A stretch of DNA of 64,000 nucleotides from the NCBI RefSeq assembly GCF_040222385.1, contig NZ_JAVKDF010000021.1, positions 124,001 to 188,000 on the forward strand, written 5' to 3'. A program made the translations under genes and the position numbers. Source of the stretch: Imperialibacter sp040222385. Its GTDB lineage: Bacteria; Bacteroidota; Bacteroidia; Cytophagales; Cyclobacteriaceae. This document shows, one piece after another, positions 35,691-43,316 of this stretch; within the stretch, counting starts at the first letter, position 1, and every line of letters starts with the position of its first letter. The notes beneath the pieces are model-generated. The model did no database searches. It had not been told where the DNA came from and saw only the letters and a list, made by a program, of their open reading frames with translations.

Positions 35691-35702
35691 TTTGAGATTT
35701 AT
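35691..35702 (+). repeat. dispersed AT-rich intergenic motif, copy B
   Basis: TTTGAGATTTAT, sharing the core of the motifs at 33268-33282 and 57227-57241. It lies 26 bp beyond the stop of the response-regulator gene. Confidence 0.4.
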
Positions 35703-35727
35703 CTTTTGCTATTTGGAGTTTCAACCC

Positions 35728-36369
35728 CTAGTTCTGCAAATCAAAATACCCATTCTCGTAAGCATAGCGAATAAGGCCAGCTGTGTTCTTCACTCCCAGC
35801 TTGTTGATGATATTACGGCGATGGGTGTCTACCGTGAAATGGCTTAGGAACAGCTTGTCGGCAATTTCCTGTGAGGTGAGCTCCTGGGCGATTAGCTTGA
35901 TAATCTCAATTTCCCGGGTGGTGAGGAAGGTGTTTTCATCTTTCTCCTTCCTGAAGCTGTCGTAGAAAATGCCAGAAACTTCCTTGCTGAAAAATTTCTC
36001 TCCATTATTCACGGTTTTGATGCCCTCTACCAGCTCCTCTTTACCCGTGTTTTTCAGCACATAGCCATCCACACCCGACTCCAGCAGCTCACGGATAAAG
36101 CCAGGCTTGTCGTACATGGTCAGCACGAGGATGCGGATTTTCGGATACTTCTTTTTGATCTGTTCTGCCACCTGAAAGCCATTCATCTTTGGCATTTGCA
36201 AATCGAGCAATATTACATCGACTGGCTTTCTGGAAACAAACACCATGGTTTCCTCTCCATCGTTGGCCACCCCAACAATCTCCAGTCCCTCTACATCGTC
36301 CAGCAACGACTTGATGCCATCTACCATCAAATGATGGTCATCTGCTATCAACACCTTAATATCACTCAT
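35728..36369 (-). CDS. NarL/LuxR-family response regulator
   Basis: A 213-residue two-component regulator. The receiver domain (residues 1-120) has acidic DD at 10-11, phospho-acceptor Asp56 in ILLDLQMPKMNG, and the conserved Lys in GYVLKNTGKEE. The C-terminal GerE-type helix-turn-helix is LTTREIEIIKLIAQELTSQE with KLFLSHFTVDTHRRNIINKL. Its ATG overlaps the stop of kinase 2 by 4 bp, so it is co-expressed with that kinase. Its flanking paralogous kinases may both phosphorylate it. TACCG repeats upstream of the operon are a candidate own site. Confidence 0.95.
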   Translation of the reverse strand: MSDIKVLIADDHHLMVDGIKSLLDDVEGLEIVGVANDGEETMVFVSRKPVDVILLDLQMPKMNGFQVAEQIKKKYPKIRILVLTMYDKPGFIRELLESGVDGYVLKNTGKEELVEGIKTVNNGEKFFSKEVSGIFYDSFRKEKDENTFLTTREIEIIKLIAQELTSQEIADKLFLSHFTVDTHRRNIINKLGVKNTAGLIRYAYENGYFDLQN

Positions 36370-38321
36370 GCCTCTAATGGAAATTCAAATGTAAAAATGG
36401 TTCCTTTTCCCGGTGAGGAGTCCACGCTGAACTGCCCGCCAAATTTCTTTACCCTATTGTCAATATTATGGAGGCCGATGCCTCCCCGCTTTCTAGCTTC
36501 CTTGTAGTCAAATCCTTTGCCATCATCCTCGGCTGTCAGGATAACGCTATTGTCTGTCTTACTCAACTGAACGGTGAATTCTTTGGCGTTAGCATGCTTC
36601 AGCACGTTGGCCAGCATTTCCTGCACAATGCGGTAGATGCCAGTCTCCAGCTCAATGGGCAGGCGCTCGCCGAGGTTGAAGTGCAGCACTTTCATTTTGA
36701 TGCTATCCGAGCGATTGACGGTGGCTGCCAGGTCTTCCATGGACCCAACCAGGCCATAGCGAGACACCTGCCCGGTGGAGAGGTTGTGCGACACCCGCCT
36801 TACCTCCGTAACGGCTTCATCGAGCAGGCCGCTGGTTTTGGCAGAGTAGTCCTCCACCTCGTCCTGGCTCAGGTCCCGCTTGCCTATCCAGCCGTTAAAG
36901 TTGAGTTTAATGGCCGAAAGCAGGCTCCCCAGCCTGTCGTGCAGTTCTTCGGCAATGCGGAGGCGTTCCTTCTCCTGCCCTTCCAGCAAAGCACTGAGTG
37001 TGTTGACCTCCTGTTCCTGGAGCAGTGAATTGATCTGCGTATTTCGCTCCGCCAGGGCCTTTTCGCTTCGCAGCTGCATGGCTTTTTGCCTTTGAGTGAA
37101 AAACGCCAGAATGGCCAGCGCCAGGGCAATCGCAAACACCACGGCAATCATGTAGGCATTCTTTTCCGTGGTGGCGAGAAGTATTTCTTTTTCCTGAAGC
37201 TCCTTTTCGGAGGAGAGTTTTTCTATTTCTTGTTCCTTGAGTTCGGTTTCGTATTTGATAGTGAGTTCCTTGACAGTGTTCTCTTTATCTATGCTATAAA
37301 GAGAATCTGAAAGTTTACGATAAAGTTGCAAGCTTTGATAAGCCTGTTCGTAATCTCCCAATTCCAAAAAAATATCATTTAAAATGCTTTGCGCCTCTTT
37401 ACTATACGAGAGGGCTCCTATTTCATTAGCCAATTCATCGGCTTCTCTGACATATTTTAAAGCGCCTTGATAGTTCTTCAATTTAAGCTCGGTAGTCGAC
37501 AACATGAGAAGATTGTAACAGAATCCGTACCTGTCAGTTACTTTCAGAGTACTATTATCAGCTCGCAGAAAATAGGCCTTCGCCTTTGAAAATTCTCCTT
37601 GTTTAAAGAAATTATATCCCAGAGCATACCATATACCAGGAAACTGAGACTCTTCTCCTAGTTCCTCATACATTCCTAGGGCTATCTCGTAAAACTCCAA
37701 AGATTTTTCATAGTCCTTCTTAAGCCCAGAAAGAACACCCATACTGTGATAAATATCAGAAAGTCTAGATATGTCTCCCAAATCCTCCATGATTTTAATG
37801 GCTTCCAGGTAATATCGCTCACATTTCTCATACTCTCCTATCTCCATAAAGTAGTTACCAAGCGAGTGTAGGCCGACAGAATACTGTTCAGGTGAACCAT
37901 ACAGCTTTCTTAGCTGCAACGACTGTAGAAGAAATTCTAGCGATTGCTTTCGATGCCCGAGGTGTTGATGTGCATAGGCCAATTCGTTGTAATTAAATGC
38001 AACCCTAAGTGAGTCACCCAATTCACGATATAGTTCTATGGATTTGTTTCCAAATTCGATAAGCCCCAAATAGTCAGATTTGGCCCGGCACACCAATGAG
38101 ATACTTCGATACAATTGGGCAAGTCTGATTATATCATTATCGTTAGCCAGTAGCATTTCAAGTTTGGATGACAGCTTGAGCGCAGAATCTGGTGTTACAT
38201 TAATCAGGCTATCAAAAATCAAAAAAAGGCTCTCCAACTCAGCCTTTTTGTCGATTTCTTGGCCGTTCGTATTATAGAAAAGAAAAGAGAAAAGTAGTAT
38301 CGTTATAATTCGGCGGCTCAT
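36366..38321 (-). CDS. TPR-domain sensor histidine kinase (paralogue 2)
   Basis: A 651-residue membrane kinase like its neighbour at 33462. Signal sequence IITILLFSFLFYNTNGQ; TPR units over about 45-330 (YSVGLHSLGNYFMEIGEYEK and relatives); membrane helix MIAVVFAIALALAILAFF; His461 in AEELHDRLGSLL; HATPase with AEDDGKGFD and GGIGLHNIDNRVKKFGG. The TPR part most likely faces the periplasm. The ATG at 38321 is chosen; a GTG at 38327 directly after the upstream microprotein stop is an alternative. Its 3' end overlaps the regulator gene by 4 bp. It is thus the second gene of a microprotein-kinase-regulator operon. Confidence 0.92.
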   Translation of the reverse strand: MSRRIITILLFSFLFYNTNGQEIDKKAELESLFLIFDSLINVTPDSALKLSSKLEMLLANDNDIIRLAQLYRSISLVCRAKSDYLGLIEFGNKSIELYRELGDSLRVAFNYNELAYAHQHLGHRKQSLEFLLQSLQLRKLYGSPEQYSVGLHSLGNYFMEIGEYEKCERYYLEAIKIMEDLGDISRLSDIYHSMGVLSGLKKDYEKSLEFYEIALGMYEELGEESQFPGIWYALGYNFFKQGEFSKAKAYFLRADNSTLKVTDRYGFCYNLLMLSTTELKLKNYQGALKYVREADELANEIGALSYSKEAQSILNDIFLELGDYEQAYQSLQLYRKLSDSLYSIDKENTVKELTIKYETELKEQEIEKLSSEKELQEKEILLATTEKNAYMIAVVFAIALALAILAFFTQRQKAMQLRSEKALAERNTQINSLLQEQEVNTLSALLEGQEKERLRIAEELHDRLGSLLSAIKLNFNGWIGKRDLSQDEVEDYSAKTSGLLDEAVTEVRRVSHNLSTGQVSRYGLVGSMEDLAATVNRSDSIKMKVLHFNLGERLPIELETGIYRIVQEMLANVLKHANAKEFTVQLSKTDNSVILTAEDDGKGFDYKEARKRGGIGLHNIDNRVKKFGGQFSVDSSPGKGTIFTFEFPLEA

Positions 38322-38327
38322 TTGCAC

Positions 38328-38456
38328 TTACTTTTTATCTTTATCTGGATCCGGGGGCGGCGGGGGCGGCGGGGGCGGATCGCCTCCTCCCAAGGAACTA
38401 CTAGACCGGAATTCAGCACTGTAAACAAACAAAACATTGATCGGCAGCTTTTTCAT
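38328..38456 (-). CDS. poly-proline microprotein preceding TPR kinase
   Basis: A 42-codon frame, ATG at 38456 and TAA at 38328-38330, whose stop abuts the GTG/ATG start region of kinase 2 (0 or 6 bp). It reads MKKLPINVLFVYSAEF, then RSSSSLGGGD, then nine prolines, and ends DPDKDKK. The basic start with a hydrophobic stretch, a GGG motif and a Pro-rich tail suggest a processed or exported peptide, perhaps the ligand of the TPR sensor. It has its own candidate promoter (38495-38502) with TACCG repeats. The proline codons use CCG and CCC in a 9-base repeating pattern, which could also be a slippage tract. No homologue known to me. Confidence 0.6.
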   Translation of the reverse strand: MKKLPINVLFVYSAEFRSSSSLGGGDPPPPPPPPPDPDKDKK

Positions 38457-38494
38457 AATAATAAGGGTTAGTAAGTGAAAAATTCATCTACGCT

Positions 38495-38529
38495 TAAATA
38501 TACCGGTTTACCGTCACCACGACATACCG
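38495..38529 (-). promoter_or_regulatory. candidate promoter and TACCG repeats of the kinase operon
   Basis: On the minus strand TATATTTA (38495-38502) resembles the Bacteroidota -7 box TAnnTTTG. It would start transcription about 30 nt before the microprotein ATG. Three TACCG copies (plus-strand 38501, 38509, 38525, spaced 8 and 16) overlap and precede it. NarL-type regulators favour TAC-containing heptamers, so self-regulation by the 35728 regulator is possible. The first copy overlaps the -7 box. Confidence 0.4.
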
Positions 38530-38533
38530 ACTT

Positions 38534-39622
38534 TTAGGTATTTTCAACAAACTTCGCCAGCAAACTATGGAAATGATGCACGCCTTTCTCTCGTGTTGGT
38601 GAGAACCGGCCTCCCGGGTAAAACCGGGACCGAATGCCCTTCTGCACTGCTTCCACTACAAACTCATCTTCCCGCTCTACCTTGTCGGTCATCACGTCCG
38701 CTCCCTGCTTGTAGCGCTCCTCATCCAATATATAGGTAAGGAAACTCACCCTGGTTCTGCCTATTGCGAGTGGCTTCACTATGTTGACAGACAGCCCCCA
38801 TGGATAAAAGTTAAACATCATATTGGGGAAAACCCAGTAGTACCAGGCTGAAACTATCTTGCCTGCGTCGGGGTGGCCCTCGGGCAGCTCAAAGCAGTCG
38901 CTGCCGGGCTTACCATAGCCAATCTGTAGGTTACAGTGGTCGTAAACCACGGTCTTGTATGTGCCGTAGTCGAGCACAGCATTCAGGTCTTTGTGCACAA
39001 ATGGGATGTGGAAGCCTTCGAGGTAGTTGTCGCAGTAGAGCGCCCAATGGCTATTGACCAGGTAGTCTCTACTGAATTCCGGCGCAAAGCGGAACTTCGT
39101 GTGGTCAAGAAACCCTATCCGCTCCTGCATCACATCAATCACCTGCTGAAAATCGAAAGCCGGAGCCAGCGAGGTGAAAAGGAAGCCAAACCACTTTCGC
39201 AACTCTAAGGCAGGCAGGTTATCACAGTCTCTGGGAAAGTTTTCCGCTTCACCAAACTCCGGCATGTGCTCAAATTTGCCATCGAGGGCAAACCTCCGAC
39301 CATGGTACTGGCAAACAAGTTTTTTTGCCCTACCAGGGTTCATGCAAAGCAGCGCTCCCCTGTGGGTACATACGTTGCTCAGGCAGCGCACTTGCTCATC
39401 GCTGTCTTTTGTTAGCAATAACGGCTCGTCCAGGTAACCGTCGAGCAAAGTAAGCGGGTACACACTCTCCGAAAGGCTTACCTGACTCTCCTGCCCTATC
39501 CATTGCCACGACCGGGCAAAAACTTTCTCCCTGAGGCTTTCGAACACATCGCTGTCTCGGTAAAAGGAAGCGGGAAGCGTTGTAGCTCTTTTGATATTTG
39601 GGTCAATGTTCAATCGGCTCAT
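38534..39622 (-). CDS. Rieske 2Fe-2S ring-hydroxylating oxygenase, alpha subunit type
   Basis: A 362-residue oxygenase component. The Rieske cluster is bound by CTHRGALLC (Cys-x-His) and CQYHGRRF (Cys-x2-His), about 17 residues apart. The mononuclear iron site has NYLEGFHIPFVHKDLN, with the E-x2-H-x4-H pattern. This resembles choline monooxygenase and related aliphatic/aromatic oxygenases rather than classic dioxygenases. It would need a ferredoxin or reductase partner, not seen here. The ATG at 39622 is used; 51 more residues upstream match nothing. The substrate is unknown. Confidence 0.87.
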   Translation of the reverse strand: MSRLNIDPNIKRATTLPASFYRDSDVFESLREKVFARSWQWIGQESQVSLSESVYPLTLLDGYLDEPLLLTKDSDEQVRCLSNVCTHRGALLCMNPGRAKKLVCQYHGRRFALDGKFEHMPEFGEAENFPRDCDNLPALELRKWFGFLFTSLAPAFDFQQVIDVMQERIGFLDHTKFRFAPEFSRDYLVNSHWALYCDNYLEGFHIPFVHKDLNAVLDYGTYKTVVYDHCNLQIGYGKPGSDCFELPEGHPDAGKIVSAWYYWVFPNMMFNFYPWGLSVNIVKPLAIGRTRVSFLTYILDEERYKQGADVMTDKVEREDEFVVEAVQKGIRSRFYPGGRFSPTREKGVHHFHSLLAKFVENT

Positions 39623-39860
39623 GATAGGTTTCGATGGATAAACGACCAAGATAAGGATAACCCCAAATGAATGCATGAAACGCATTGAAATTCTGGCACC
39701 AGCCGAGCCGCCCGCCTCCCTTTCCATCATCATAGTCCAGCGTTTGAACCCTGGGCTAGGATGATCGAAAGGCAATGCCTACTGAGCTCAATCGTAAAAA
39801 AATGTCATCATTGTGCTACCTTAGTTCGAAACTTGCGTATCTCCCAATTGACATCGCTCT

Positions 39861-41417
39861 ATGAGGACATCTTTTGCTAAAATATCATTTATCCTGGTGC
39901 TGGTCATTGTGCTGCCCATCAGTGTGCTGGTGATATTCGAAGTCCGCAGCCTCAATCAGAGCGTGGCCATGATGCAGGCCATCTACGACAAGCAAATCGA
40001 CACCTTCCTGTTCTCCATCAATCAATATTCCGACGACGTGGTCAACAGCATGACCACCCGCATTGATGATGCGTGGGCAAGAAAAGGGGCTGGTAAGTTT
40101 CCAAAAGAGATTCTTGAAGGTTATCCTGGAGTGTCGGCTATCTTTTTCTTTCCACTGGAAAAAAACCAAAAGCTGGCCTTCTATGCTAAAGACGAAATCC
40201 CCCAACAACAACTCATAACCCTGCTTGAAAACCACATTCGGGAAGACTCAGCGCTGGTTAAAAAAATGACTGGCTACCGGTCGGCTGGCTTTCGGAAAAT
40301 TGAACCGTACAAGGTGCTGGCTGTAGAGGGTGAGCGCTTCAACACCCTGCTGATGGTACTGGGCGAAAACCCCGATACTTACTCACTCTGTGTGATGATC
40401 ATTCGCCCCTCCGACTTCATCGAAGAGCTGATTGCACCGAAAATGGAGCAGGTGGCGGGCGAGGAGTTTGTGCTGGCGGCATCCAACAAGGTGACCGGCG
40501 AGCTTATTTACACCACCGACTCACTAATGAACAACAAGGCACGGTCCAAAACCATCTGGTTGCTGCCTGAGTACGAACTGGAAATCTACATTCCCGGCAA
40601 CTCCATTGAGATGGTGATGCAGGAACGATCCAACACCAACATGATCATGATAGGCATGGTGTCGCTGGTGCTGCTATTGGGTTTTGCGATGGTTTTCAGG
40701 AACATCAGAGCGGAAATGCAGCTGGCACAAACCAAGTCGGACTTTGTCAGCAATGTTTCCCACGAAATCAGAACACCTCTGTCGCTCATCAGCATGTTTG
40801 CCGAAACCCTGCTGCTGGGGCGGGTAACGACGGAGACAAGGAAGAAAGAGTACTACGAGATCATTGTAAAGGAAACCGGCAGGCTGACCAATATTGTGAA
40901 TAAGATCCTGAATTTCTCTCAGATAGAGGCCAATAAAAAGACGTATCACCTGGAGTCGGTTTTGCTCAACGACATTGTGAGAGAGGTGCTGCACACCTAT
41001 TCGTTTCATTTGGAAAACAAGGGATTTACCTACAAGGTCCACTTCACGGATGACTTACCCAGCATGATGGCGGACACGGAGTCGGTGATGGAAGCCATCA
41101 TTAACCTGCTCGACAATGCCATCAAATACAGCCCTGACACCAAACACCTGGACATATCTACAGAAAGGATGGATCAATGGGTCGTGGTGGCCGTCAAAGA
41201 CCAGGGTGTGGGCATTGAAGAAAAAAAGTTAAAACAAATCTTCGACAAGTTTTACCGGGTGACGCAGGGCGATATCTACAACACACAGGGAGCGGGGCTA
41301 GGGCTGTCGATAGTGAAACACATCATGGAAGCGCATGGCGGGCAAATTACCGTAGAAAGTGAGCCGGGAAAAGGCAGTACGTTTAAACTGATGTTTCCTA
41401 TTTTAGTAAAGAAATAA
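39861..41417 (+). CDS. membrane sensor histidine kinase
   Basis: A 518-residue kinase with two membrane helices (about 7-27 and 263-283) that bracket a ~230-residue periplasmic sensor. The transmitter has His301 in VSNVSHEIRTPLSLI, N-box EAIINLLDNAIKYS, G1 VKDQGVGI and G2 GAGLGLSIVKHIMEAHGG. It is the PhoR/ResE-like HisKA class, different from the NarL-class kinases upstream. The regulator gene begins 7 bp after it, and the two form an operon. Signal unknown. One TGTCA lies upstream at 39803-39807. Confidence 0.94.
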   Translation: MRTSFAKISFILVLVIVLPISVLVIFEVRSLNQSVAMMQAIYDKQIDTFLFSINQYSDDVVNSMTTRIDDAWARKGAGKFPKEILEGYPGVSAIFFFPLEKNQKLAFYAKDEIPQQQLITLLENHIREDSALVKKMTGYRSAGFRKIEPYKVLAVEGERFNTLLMVLGENPDTYSLCVMIIRPSDFIEELIAPKMEQVAGEEFVLAASNKVTGELIYTTDSLMNNKARSKTIWLLPEYELEIYIPGNSIEMVMQERSNTNMIMIGMVSLVLLLGFAMVFRNIRAEMQLAQTKSDFVSNVSHEIRTPLSLISMFAETLLLGRVTTETRKKEYYEIIVKETGRLTNIVNKILNFSQIEANKKTYHLESVLLNDIVREVLHTYSFHLENKGFTYKVHFTDDLPSMMADTESVMEAIINLLDNAIKYSPDTKHLDISTERMDQWVVVAVKDQGVGIEEKKLKQIFDKFYRVTQGDIYNTQGAGLGLSIVKHIMEAHGGQITVESEPGKGSTFKLMFPILVKK

Positions 41418-41424
41418 CAACACC

Positions 41425-42132
41425 ATGGCCAAGATATTGATAGTAGAAGATGAGCTGCACATGCGAATGGGGTTAAAAGACAACCTCGAATTTGAAGGCT
41501 ACGCTGTGGAGCTGGCTGAAGATGGCGAAAAAGGCTTGCAGAAGATTCAGCAGGCTTCGTACGACCTGATTGTGCTCGATGCGATGATGCCCAAAATGTC
41601 GGGGTTTGATGTATGCCGACAGACAAGGAAGCTTGGCATCAAAACGCCGATCATCTTCCTCACGGCCAAAGGAGAGGAAATCGACAAAGTAGTAGGGCTT
41701 GAGATAGGCGCCGACGATTATATGACGAAGCCGTTCAGTCTGAGGGAGCTCATTGCCAGGATAAAGGCCATACTCAGAAGAACCGATGGGCAGGGAGGCT
41801 CAGGAGCAACTGGAAATGTGGATACTATTGAGAAAGCCACCATTGGCAGGCTAACTATCGACTTTAAGCACTACCTGGCCCACGAGGAGAGCGAGCAGGT
41901 AAAGCTATCGCACAAAGAGTTTGATATCCTGAAGTTTCTTCTGGTCAACAAAAACGACATTGTAAGCCGCTATAAGCTACTGGAAGATGTGTGGGGTTAC
42001 GAGGCACAGCCCACCACCCGGACCGTCGATAATTTCATACTGAAGCTCCGCCAGAAAGTAGAAAACAACCCTAACGAACCAAAGATTATCCTGACAGTGC
42101 ACGGCATAGGGTATAAGATGATTATTGATTGA
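41425..42132 (+). CDS. OmpR/PhoB-family response regulator
   Basis: A 235-residue regulator. Receiver domain: DELHMRMGLKDN, Asp52 in DLIVLDAMMPKMSGFD, TAKGEEIDKVVGLEIGADD and the conserved Lys in YMTKPFSLRELIARI. The winged-helix DNA-binding domain covers residues about 130-235 (LSHKEFDILKFLLVNKND, EDVWGYEAQPTTRTVDNF, HGIGYKM). It partners the kinase 7 bp upstream. The phased TGACA repeats at 42440-42475 are its probable binding site. Confidence 0.95.
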   Translation: MAKILIVEDELHMRMGLKDNLEFEGYAVELAEDGEKGLQKIQQASYDLIVLDAMMPKMSGFDVCRQTRKLGIKTPIIFLTAKGEEIDKVVGLEIGADDYMTKPFSLRELIARIKAILRRTDGQGGSGATGNVDTIEKATIGRLTIDFKHYLAHEESEQVKLSHKEFDILKFLLVNKNDIVSRYKLLEDVWGYEAQPTTRTVDNFILKLRQKVENNPNEPKIILTVHGIGYKMIID

Positions 42133-42437
42133 AGAGTAATTCAGTAAGTAGTAAAGGGTAAAAAGTAAGTAAGAGCGTTAGCTCCACTCTTATCGCAAGC
42201 GTCAGCTTGTGAGGCTAATTCTTCTGGCGTCCGCCAGGATCAGGATGAGGCTTCACCGCCATCCTTTAGGTATGTCGCCCTTTCAGGGCTAGAACGCACC
42301 ATGCTTTAAGGTAGGCGTCGGGTCGGCAACGAGCCTCAGTAAGCGCCACAGCCGTCCCGACGACAGCTCCGGTCTTCTGTCTTCCGTCTCCGTTCCTCCG
42401 ACTCTCCTCCCCCCCTTTTTACATCTCTCAACAACTT
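42133..42437. repeat. spacer with a cluster of small palindromes
   Basis: This non-coding stretch is unusually rich in hairpins. CAAGC-GTCA-GCTTG lies at 42196-42209, CTGGCG-TC-CGCCAG at 42224-42237, GGATG/CATCC at 42243-42264, GCCCT-TTC-AGGGC at 42277-42289, and CGTCGGG/CCCGACG at 42316-42362. A pyrimidine-rich run follows at about 42372-42420. The first hairpins may end transcription of the regulator gene; the cluster as a whole looks like dispersed intergenic repeats. Confidence 0.55.
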
Positions 42438-42439
42438 TA

Positions 42440-42475
42440 TGACATTTCGTGACACCCCTTGACTGACCTATGACA
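42440..42475 (-). promoter_or_regulatory. phased TGACA repeats, candidate OmpR/PhoB-type operator
   Basis: TGACA at 42440, TGACA at 42450, TGACT at 42460 and TGACA at 42471: four direct repeats one helical turn apart. Read on the minus strand they are TGTCA, the core of the PhoB box, in 10-11-bp steps. They lie 70-105 bp upstream of the secreted-protein gene at 42545. The adjacent regulator (41425-42132) is the obvious candidate. Confidence 0.6.
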
Positions 42476-42544
42476 AACCCGCCCCGGGTTGCCCGTATCT
42501 ATGTATAACTAATTCAACAACAAGTCAATTAAATTCAGAAACTC

Positions 42545-43111
42545 ATGAAAAGAACTATCATTTTAAGCGCAATGCTCGTAGCAGCTATGAGCACAGCCAC
42601 ATTGGCAGAAGGCAATGGTGACAAGTCATCCAAAGCCGCTCTTATTCCTTCACAAGTTGAGGGCAGGTACAACCTGATTTACGCCGACGCCACTCCCGGC
42701 ATGGTCAAAGTAAAAATAATGGACGAAGAGGGGCATGTACTCCGAGTGGATCGCATAGACAACAAAAGGGGCTTTAAGCGCCCATACAATATGACAGATC
42801 TCGGCCCTGGCACCTACCAGGTAGTGGTGTCCGACAAAGATGGTGAATTTACTCTCATGGCCAGGGTGCAGGAGCTTGAAGAGATGGGCGTTAACCAGCT
42901 AGGTGGTAGTAAATACCAGTTGGTGTATAAAGACCCGAAGAGCAATGGTGCCACTATAGGCATATTTGACCAAACCGGTGAGCTGGTTCATAGCGAAAGT
43001 ATCACTTTCAACAAGGGTTTCAGCAAAGTATTCGACCTTTCAGGCATCAGCTCCAAAGGCTTTACTTTCGAAGTCTCTTCCAGCAACAGCTCCAAGCGGG
43101 TATCGATGTAG
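42545..43111 (+). CDS. secreted protein with duplicated beta domain
   Basis: A 188-residue exported protein, signal peptide TIILSAMLVAAMSTATLAEG. Two similar halves can be aligned: YNLIYADATPGMVKVKIMDE with LRVDRIDNKRGFKRPYNMTD, and YQLVYKDPKSNGATIGIFDQ with VHSESITFNKGFSKVFDLSG. They look like small beta-sandwich domains seen in Bacteroidota surface proteins. No enzyme motif. The phased operator upstream suggests control by the adjacent two-component pair. A terminator follows at 43152-43178. Confidence 0.78.
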   Translation: MKRTIILSAMLVAAMSTATLAEGNGDKSSKAALIPSQVEGRYNLIYADATPGMVKVKIMDEEGHVLRVDRIDNKRGFKRPYNMTDLGPGTYQVVVSDKDGEFTLMARVQELEEMGVNQLGGSKYQLVYKDPKSNGATIGIFDQTGELVHSESITFNKGFSKVFDLSGISSKGFTFEVSSSNSSKRVSM

Positions 43112-43151
43112 CATTTTCTAAAAATTTAGTTTAATAGTTGTTTGGAGAAAG

Positions 43152-43178
43152 TCCCGCTAGTCTCAAGCGGGATTTTTT
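43152..43178 (+). terminator. terminator after secreted-protein gene
   Basis: Stem TCCCGCT / AGCGGGA, 7-nt loop, then TTTTTT. Confidence 0.82.
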
Positions 43179-43316
43179 AAATGACAAAGTTTTACAACAA
43201 TCCATTGAAAGCCAGGGTCAATTTCTTTGAAAAAAAGAAAAACGCATAGATATTGCTCGTCCTGGGTGAGAAAAATGAACATCTGGTATGTTCGTGAACC
43301 GTAAACAGATCACCTG

